NCBI RefSeq assembly: GCF_963583255.1
Contig: NC_084809.1
Location: 4,577,501 to 4,641,500 of the forward strand
DNA length: 64,000 nt
Direction: 5' to 3'
Origin: Pyrus communis
Taxonomy: Eukaryota > Streptophyta > Magnoliopsida > Rosales > Rosaceae
This document shows positions 56,636-64,000 of this stretch, in pieces; position 1 is the stretch's first letter, and each line of letters begins with the position of its first letter. The notes under the pieces are model-generated. The model was not told where the DNA came from. It made no database searches and saw only the letters and a list, made by a program, of their open reading frames with translations. The translations under genes and the position numbers were made by a program.

Positions 56636-58249
56636 TTATAAATAGGTCATCTTGCCCTTTGGTTTGTAATCTTATCATATTATTCAATTGAAAATCAAGA
56701 GTTTCTATCAAATCTCTAGAGTCCTAGAATTCTTCAAGAGTGATCATTCGTGATCTCTTTATCTTATAATTTCAGCGGTGTCATTTACTTTTACGCGATA
56801 AATCAGAAATGTGCATGTTTTAGTTTAAACAAGAAATCAGATCGAGAAGAGGGTGTAGTTGTTCAAATTCAGTTTTCATTCCTGTTAAGTAAACACGCTC
56901 TTAATGTATGAATTGGTTTCTATCACTTAGAATTTGACAATGAGACCATTATAGAATCTATAAAAGGATTCTAATAGAAGAATCATACGTATTAGTTGTC
57001 CGTATAAAGTGGCAGACCTCTGCTCTCACAGAAAAATAACGCTCATGGTTTGACTATAATCTATTATCAGCTGACATTGAGAATCTGACATAAAGGAGGA
57101 CAACTTTGAAGATCATATATGGTTTCTTCATCGGCTTCTACAAGTTAGATTATTCTCACAAAGACAACACCAAAGCTAGATTTCTTCCCGCTCAAGAAGC
57201 CCCAAGAGCATTTAGCAGTGAACTAGATTGGTATTTTTCATCGTTGCAACATGAAACAATGCAATGTTCGAGTGTTTATTAATCACGACCTTTACAAACG
57301 GGAGAAATTTTTCCAGGTAACTGGAACACTAGCTGACGTGGTTGACCACCCTTCCACGCCGACCACCCATCATACTAGAAACCACATATCTCCATCGCCG
57401 TCCTGTGATTCCACCGACGACACTCCATCTCTTCTCTGTCTTCCTCTTTTTTTTTCTCCTCTCATCTCCAAGGAACTGGTGACACCTCAGATTTTCCGTC
57501 GATGACCTCCGATTTAAGATCCTCTGGGTTTGTCGGCATTCCTTGTGCCTTATCCATAAGAGAGGAGGGTCACAAATAAGAGGAAGAAACAGTGAGAAAA
57601 AAGGAGAAATGGAGAGAGAGAGACGTGAGAGGAAAGGAGGGAGGGGTGGGGTGGGGTGGAGGAAATGAGGGGTGGGTGGGGTGAACGGTTCAGGTCTCCG
57701 AGAGGGGAGTCGACTAATGGGGGAGAAGGGTTGTGGTGGCGACTTGGGAATTGAGAACTTGTTTATTTTAATTTTACTTTTATAAAAGTTGATTGTGTTA
57801 AATTGATATGCAATAAGAATGCAGGTGTAGGCAAATTATTAGTGAAGAACACAACCTGTTATGTTGAGATGTTTGTTTCAGTCACGTAGAAAAATTTATC
57901 TACAAACAAACGCTTTGACGCAAACAGTTTATAAATAGGGATTCCCATTGCACCATTCAGTCATTCAATTCATCCCTAGTATTCTGCAAAGGATTTTGTC
58001 AACAATGTCCTTATCGTATTTCTTTTCATAAGATATGGGCAGGATTTCGCCCATTAACAAAAATTGAAGTTCATGCCAATACAGATATTGAAGTTGGAGT
58101 TTGTTACCAAATCTGGAACACGTACGTTAATTATACATTCTTTAGGCCCAAAAACAGAAAGAGTGTACATAACTTATTTATCATTATTCTTTAAGCAACT
58201 CTTAAAAACTTCCTCAAAAGTGACCGAAACAAATATCAACACAAAATGA
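56636..58249. other. Intergenic DNA downstream of the ankyrin gene
   Basis: A GA-rich, GC-richer stretch (about 57330-57740) stands out but has no recognisable domain. The rest is AT-rich and includes the likely 3' UTR of the ankyrin gene near 58150-58249. Confidence 0.4.
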
Positions 58250-61200
58250 CTAGAACAGTCTAAGAGAACCGAATGACCAAGGTTTGCCTTTTTTGTTGAC
58301 TGCAAATATTCCACCTCCGTAAGTAGAAATGAAGATCTCAACAAGGAGGAAAAATTGCATCCATACGAAGGAGACAACCGGAACACTAGCAAGTAAAATG
58401 ATTGGAACCACTATCCACTTTTTTGAATCTAGCATAAGAAAAAGGGTAGAAGAAAACGCGATCATCATGGTAACGATAGAGGAGAAGAGGGTGAAAAGGC
58501 CTATAACCATCTTCGTTGGCAATGATTTAAGGAAATCCTCTTCAGCATAACGCGAGTTGAGGATTCCTAAGAATGTCACCACTGAAGTTGTGGAAGAAAA
58601 GAGTGAAAAGACATCAGCAACTATGAAGACCATGAAGATCCTTTTATTTAAGAACACGGGATAGCCTGCCTTGATTCCACCAGGAACTGAGAATACTGCG
58701 ATAAACATGATTGTAACAATAAGAGCACCTACAACCGTACAAGAAGTTGCTGTTGCTTTCATTGACCTTTCACATTCGGTTGCCAATTCCTTGTGGTTCT
58801 TAGTAAATAGATCACGGGCGGTCATGCCATCTGTATAGTTTACAACTTCAAGAAACTTGGCAGGTACAATTTTCTCCACGTCCTGCATTTCAGTGAATAG
58901 AAGAAACTCAAATAATTTATTTTCTTCATAGACGCTCAAATCTAATCCCAAGTAATTAATATTTTTTGTACAAACCCTTGAATATCCGCTCCTTGACCAT
59001 GAATATATATGCTCAAATCTAATTTCAAATAACCTAACATTCTGAGTTCTTAAACAGTAATCAAAATTTCATTTTTATTTTGGTTGTTTCCTGTTTGAGA
59101 GTGCAAATTGCTGTCACAAATAATCAGGTTTTATTTGGTATGTCCTCCAAATAATCAAGTAATTTACCAATTTACCATGTGACTAGCATTTTATACAGTA
59201 AAACCTATTTATAGTGGACCTTGTGGATTGCTTTGGTACTAACGTCTCTTTTTTAAACCCATTACGTCTTAAATTCAAACCCTTATCTATTCAGTCTAAC
59301 TTAGAATGGTGATATTGCTTGTAAAATTTTAGTTATTTCTTTTAGGTCACATCCTAAGAAGAGAGGTGGTGCTTTGAGGCCACGTTTTAGTAGTCACTTA
59401 ATCTTGTAATCCTTTTTTATTTTTATAAAGGTATTGGTGGTGGGTTCACATATTGAGTCAGTCATAATTACACATGAAACTCGCTATTTATGAGAGTCGA
59501 ACTTGAAACTTGTTTAACAGTATAGTGAAATTTGATTTCTTGATTAGAAACATAAAATATATAAGAAGAAATTCTAACCTTGAACCATTGTAACTCTCTC
59601 TGCATTTGCATTGCTGCACATGGGATTTGTTTAAGCTGTGCGGGTGGGGATAACCTCGCTGCTGAATGTAGTAAAGTATTGTTGAACTTATCTACTCTGG
59701 ATTCAGTACGAACATTCATGATTCGGGTAAATTCATGGAAAAAGTTATAGACTTTTTCTTGGCGGCATTCAATGGAAAACTGAAACATGCTCTTTGCATT
59801 TTCGTCATATATCCCTAAAGCTAGGGTATTTGCAGTAAACAGCTGACGAAGAAACTCATCATTCCCATGTTCAACAGCTTTGAAGAGTGCTGTGTGTACG
59901 GAACTTCCTTGCATTTGTTTCAGGCTTAAACCTTCTGTCATTTTGCATATGCCTTGTAAAACTTCAAGGGATTGGACATGGATCTGTTTCAATTTGTATA
60001 TGTGATCGATTCCTAGGTGGAGATCGAAAAATAATTAATCATTAAGTATCAAGAAGAATGACTGGAAGAAGTTCTAACCGATCAGTGGATAAATGTTGGA
60101 CTAAAAATTGAAAGAAAAGATGACATGAAGCATTACCGAAAAGTTTACGGAGAGTTGAGACAAGCCCTCGCGGAAAAGGCATTACTACATTGCGAATACA
60201 AAAATGTTGCATTAGATATTCAAAGCATTTGTTAATTAGGTATGATCCATAACAAAGTAAAAGATGCACCTGAGGATATTACATACCTGAGAGAATTATG
60301 CGACCCCTTTGATCATTAACCGGATCATTGGCTTGTTTTTGAACATCCATGCGAACATCACGGATCCCAGAAGCATGTGGTATGTTTATACCTATCAAGG
60401 AAATAAACACGACTCCAATCAATGTATAGAACTTTTTGTTTTGGTCGAGAGTCTGGAAGCATGAACCTTTTCTTTTTCTGTATAAATATTTAAAAATTAT
60501 ATTTTAATCCTTAAATAAGAAGAAGTTTAGAAAAATGTCTTGTCCAATATTAAAAATTGATTTTAGTCCTTAGATTCTATTTAATGCCACCAAATGCATT
60601 CAATGTCTTTTTTTATTTATTTTATTTTATAATTTTATGGTGTCCAGAATTACATTTCATGTAAAATATTGTAAATTTTAATATCATTTGAAATCAAATC
60701 AATTAGCTTTATTTGTGACATTTTCATAACCAATTTATGGTAAGTATCATATAATAAAGAAAATATTTTGGTAGACTTTTCAATACACTTATGTTTTTGC
60801 ATATTTTCTTATGGGCCACTAATTCATTACAAAATATTTAGGTACAGACATTTCGGTACACTAGTATAGCATAACATGTTTAGGTATGAACATTTCGGTA
60901 CACTAGTTTGGTATAATATGTTTAGGTACAGACATTTCGGTACACTAGTATAATATGTTTAGGTATGAACTTTTCGGGACACTTATGTTTTTGCATATTT
61001 TCTTCTATGCCACTAATTCATTACAATATATTCAGGTAGACATTTTCATACATTAGTTCAGTAAAATAAATTAAAATAGTTCAGTAAAATAAATTATGGT
61101 ATGGACGTTTAGGTACACTAATTAAAGGAAGTTAAACAAAATTAAAGAATTAAAATGTGTATTATGATAAATTTAAAATGTGTATAATAATAAATTTAAA

Positions 61201-64000
61201 ATTTAATATGGAGACATTAAATAAGATATCTATTAAATATTAAAACAAAAATATAACATGAACTCAAATTAAGTATACATTAAAGAACTAAAATGAATAT
61301 ATAATCCAACACCAGATTTTTATTAAATTTTAATCTTTTTCAAGGATTAAAGTTAAAAAACCCAATAAATATTTATGTCTGCGAAAACAGAAGTTTAGGT
61401 GCATACACAAAATAAATGATTAACATAGCAAAGAGTGGACTTACTGGTGAAGACAAACATAAGAGCCGTTTAGGTTTGGCACGCTGTTTTAATATTTCTT
61501 AACTTAAACTAGTGAAAGAATGCATAGTGTGGAAACATAAAATAGTTACGCCCGAATCATAGAGTGTCCAGTGGACCAGAAGCTCAATTTAACGGGGACA
61601 TCTTCGCCATCGTGAGAAACCACCATCTCGACCCTAATGGGTTAAACAAGTCAACCTTCTAAAGACAGCAAAAACCCACAACTATCAGGCCCAGGCCCAA
61701 ATCTTGCCTACATTTTTGTTTTTCTTCGAGGGACATGGTTGTAAAACCCTCGCACCTCACCCCCTTACGGAAGGGAAAAGGATCATCGCCGGATCCTTTT
61801 TTTGGGAATTCTAAGGATTTCGTGATCATAATCATTCATCGTATATTGTGCGGTCAGTTTTCGTTAGGTACTATTTTTATTTAATTTTAAATTTTGAAAT
61901 GATTTCTGACCGCACGATGTACGATGAATAGTCACTATCACGGGATCCCTAGGATCCCCATGAAAAGGATCCGGTGAGGATCCTTTTCCTTAAGGAAGTT
62001 AAAGGTTCTATTATAAATTAAATTGTCAATATGGAGAGTAGTTCAGTCCTTTATAAGTCCTTACAAGATTCTCATTTCACTAATGTAAACTTTTTACTTC
62101 ACATCATTACATGCCCCCTTACCTATGACGAATTTTTAAACCAAACACATGGCCAACACAAATTGGGTGATGTTGAGCACTTGTGGCCCTTGGGATTTAC
62201 AACCTATAGGCATCTTAGCCGGCAGGTAAAGGGAGACTCGTAGACTTGCCTAGCCCGCTATGGCATACTAGTAGACAATTGATGGACCTCTTCCACTATA
62301 AATAGCCAAGTCATACAAGGAAACTTATTGATCACAAACTTTATTCAGAATTCTCTTCTGAATGTTAGTTGCTCTCAAAGTCTTCTAACTTGGGCATCGG
62401 AGATAGAAATTTCCATTAGACATAAAATGAATTTTCTTATGTTTTTTTTTTCATATTAAGTATAAAAAATATAAAAAAAATATGAGGTTTGAGAAAAATC
62501 AAATCGCTTGAATTGTGTGCAGGTATCCTTGCATGTATAACATTTAGGAAAGGATAATACTAGGGAGATCAAATTTGTAGACTAAATTTTGTCCTAAATT
62601 TGTAAACAAAATTTTGTAAACTAAATGACATAAAAGTTGACGATTAGATTATTACTTAAGGTTGATAAACGTGTTCATTTCTATTGGTGCGACATCATTT
62701 AGTTTGCAAATTATGCTTACAAATTTAGTCTCCCTAACATTACTCTTATTTAAGTGTTAATTAACATGTTTACTTTTTTTTGTGACACATCATTTGGTTT
62801 GCAAATTAGTCTACCTAGCATTCCTCTTTAGGAAATATCTTATTAAAAACTGGTAGGTGCCCAATGGACTAGAGGGACAGAGACGTTAATAAAGTATAAA
62901 ATTTATCATAGAATAGAGAGTAATTACTGACTGACATATAAGCTGAGTATTGGATTATTACCTAAGTGTTAATGAACATGTTTACTTCCTATTTATGACA
63001 TATCATTGGTTTGCAAATTTAGTCTATAAATTTGGTCTACCTAGCATTACTATTTAGGAAATATCTTATTGAAAAATTGGCAGGTGCCCACTCGACTAGA
63101 GGGACAGGGATATTAATAAAGTATAAAATTTATATAGAATAGAGTGTAATTACTAACTGTTATAGATCCATTGTTGCCAGAACCCGAGATGCGTTCCACT
63201 TGAAAAGAGAGATGGCATACAAGCCAATTCCTGCAAAGGTGTTTTCCCGGTAGAGTTTGTAGCAAAGGCCAAGTTTGGGCAACGCTGAATTAAATCCAAT
63301 GCAATATCTACAATAGGTAAAAAGAAAAAGAAGAAGAATTACATACATGGCAAAAAGTAAGTAATCAATATTTCTGAGGAAAAATGCTATTTAAATACAT
63401 AAAAATAGGGGTGTGATATCCACACACCCCATTTTATTTCTCACACACCTTTTTAATTTTTGACCGTCGGATCGGATGAATTAAAGAAAATCAACGGACA
63501 AAAATTATCAAAAGGTGTGTGAGAAGTAAAATAAGATGTATGGATAACACATCTCTAAAAATAATACAATCTGAAGTACAGGTGGGTCTAACGTGTACTG
63601 ATGCAGTCCACGTTCATATGAGTGTGTGCCAGAAAATGTGTGTGTACGAATATTGTATTTGAAACATTTAAGTACCGAGTTCTTTGGAGCTAAAACAGTG
63701 GGAAATAAGGTCAGCGCTAGTCCGACAGTTGTCTTGGGTCGACGTCAAAGCTTCCAATGGAGTAACTGAATAGAGATAGCGAGCCAATTCCCAATGGCCG
63801 CCGTGACAAGCCTTGATCAGTGGGATCATTTTAAGGGGATTGCATGGTATGCAAAGTAATCTCTTGTTCTTTTCGATTATGCATCTAGCCACTTCGGGTG
63901 CTATTAGCGTAGCCAAAGCTAAAGCTGTGACACCATTAGCATCTTCTATTTCCAAGTCTTCCTCCGTCATCCACTCCACTAATTCTTTCGCCATATATTC
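58250..64000 (-). CDS. Ankyrin-repeat membrane protein with PGG domain (ACD6/ITN1-like), N-terminus outside window
   Basis: Six phase-consistent exons are visible: beyond 64000 to 63676, 63307-63158, 60391-60287, 60184-60137, 60012-59579 and 58882-58250. The first two carry ankyrin repeats (DANGVTALALATLIAPEVA, ALDLIQRCPNLAFATNSTGK). The middle exons carry the linker typical of plant ankyrin-PGG proteins (IDHIYKLKQIHVQSLEVLQG, then AAMQMQRELQWF). The last exon has the PGG domain (RSMKATATSCTVVGALIVTI, FSVPGG) and further hydrophobic membrane spans, ending SLRLF. Such proteins sit in the ER or plasma membrane and act in defence or salt/ABA responses. All junction phases fit, so this part looks functional despite a 2.8-kb repeat-filled intron. 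The start codon is not in the window. Confidence 0.9.
59370..59530 (-). repeat. Possible SINE remnant in ankyrin gene intron
   Basis: On the minus strand TTTCACTATACTG is followed by AAGTTCGACTCTC (B-box-like) and an A-rich end. The arrangement is SINE-like but decayed. Confidence 0.35.
60786..61075. repeat. Nested tandem repeats in ankyrin gene intron
   Basis: Units starting TTTAGGTA lie at 60838, 60879, 60921 and 60958 (about 37-42 bp each), with the shared phrase CATTTCGGTACACTAGT. A larger phrase beginning CACTTATGTTTTTGCATAT occurs at 60786 and again at 60980, a higher-order copy about 194 bp apart. Confidence 0.75.
61774..61989. mobile_element. Palindromic Mutator-like MITE
   Basis: A 216-bp element with inverted ends GGAAAAGGATCATCGCCGGA (left) and, inverted, GGAAAAGGATCCTCACCGGA (right). 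The flanks TTACGGAAG (61765-61773) and TTAAGGAAG (61990-61998) match at 8 of 9. Its interior (GTGCGGTCAG, then GATTTCTGACCGCACGATGTA) is shared with 25656-25867. Confidence 0.85.
61990..62225 (-). mobile_element. Truncated TRIM (copy 3, reversed)
   Basis: Read on the minus strand this matches the internal part and one LTR of the complete TRIM: plus-strand ATTGTCAATATGG, CCTTTATAAGTCCTTACAAG and TTTTTACTTCACATCATTAC mirror the reverse complement of the LTR, then CACTTGTGGCCCTTGGGATT mirrors the internal part. The primer-binding site and other LTR are missing. The MITE at 61774-61989 sits directly against its LTR end. Confidence 0.7.
62551..63052. mobile_element. hAT-type MITE with triplicated 3' half
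   Basis: The left end AGGATAATACTAGGGAGA (62551) matches, inverted, the right end near 63052 (TAGTAATGCTAGGTAGACCA). Exact 8-bp TTTAGGAA lies at 62543-62550 and 63053-63060. Right-half copies end at about 62746, 62826 and 63052; the middle and last are also followed by TTTAGGAA and similar downstream sequence, so a 211-bp tandem duplication (about 62751-62961 and 62962-63163) followed insertion. Confidence 0.65.
63408..63555. mobile_element. hAT-type MITE
   Basis: A 148-bp palindromic element: GGGGTGTGATATCCACACA at the left and, inverted, GAGATGTGTTATCCATACA at the right, continuing through TTCTCACACACCTTTT on both arms. Exact 8-bp flanks TAAAAATA lie at 63400-63407 and 63556-63563. Confidence 0.82.

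Noticed and set aside
60786..61075. CRISPR-like array
   Set aside because: Units are directly adjacent without unique spacers and lie in a plant intron; this is a tandem repeat.
1..64000. A new multi-gene system or biosynthetic cluster
   Set aside because: The host genes have unrelated, well-known housekeeping or regulatory roles and no shared orientation or pathway; novelty is limited to mobile elements and gene details.

Overview
The window looks like nuclear DNA of a dicot plant. It has AT-rich, intron-containing genes with GT-AG borders, a nuclear-encoded plastid ribosomal protein, a CYP735A cytokinin hydroxylase, and many plant LTR retrotransposons, SINEs, MITEs and a Cassandra element. 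The look of the repeats suggests Rosaceae (apple/pear relatives), but that is an impression from memory. Nothing prokaryotic or viral-genomic is present.

Layout. 0.4-2.3 kb: a decayed TRIM element joined to a broken eIF5B copy and a poly(A)-tailed retroposon-like tail, then SINE scraps. 2.7-6.1 kb (+): an 11-exon diflavin reductase (ATR3/NDOR1). 6.9-8.2 kb (+): plastid ribosomal protein PSRP3 with a MITE in its intron. 8.9-13.1 kb (-): an 11-exon RAD23. 15.9-16.9 kb (+): intronless CDC123. 17-22.8 kb: gene-poor DNA with a LINE RNase H scrap. 23.0-26.4 kb (+): CYP735A. 27-45 kb: a transposon-rich block with a solo LTR, an old Copia wreck, a young Copia with apparently identical LTRs, a Cassandra solo LTR, a non-autonomous hAT element, palindromic MITEs and a complete TRIM. 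46-50 kb: a SINE, a 34-bp minisatellite and unexplained DNA. 50.1-54.7 kb (-): a 7-exon multi-KH RNA-binding protein. 58.2 kb to the right edge (-): an ankyrin/PGG membrane protein whose N-terminal part lies outside the window and whose 2.8-kb intron is full of repeats.

The host genes are unrelated single-copy functions (Fe-S/redox, plastid translation, ubiquitin shuttling, eIF2 assembly, cytokinin activation, RNA binding, stress or defence membrane protein). They do not form a cluster or pathway. I rebuilt the exon structures by hand from splice signals and reading phase, and all five multi-exon models stay in frame. I found no convincing new multi-gene system. The most interesting material is mobile-element biology: a TRIM/eIF5B/retroposon composite, a very young Copia with non-canonical LTR ends and one frameshift, a 5S-bearing Cassandra LTR, several palindromic MITEs with 8-11 bp target duplications, and a MITE whose 3' half is present three times.
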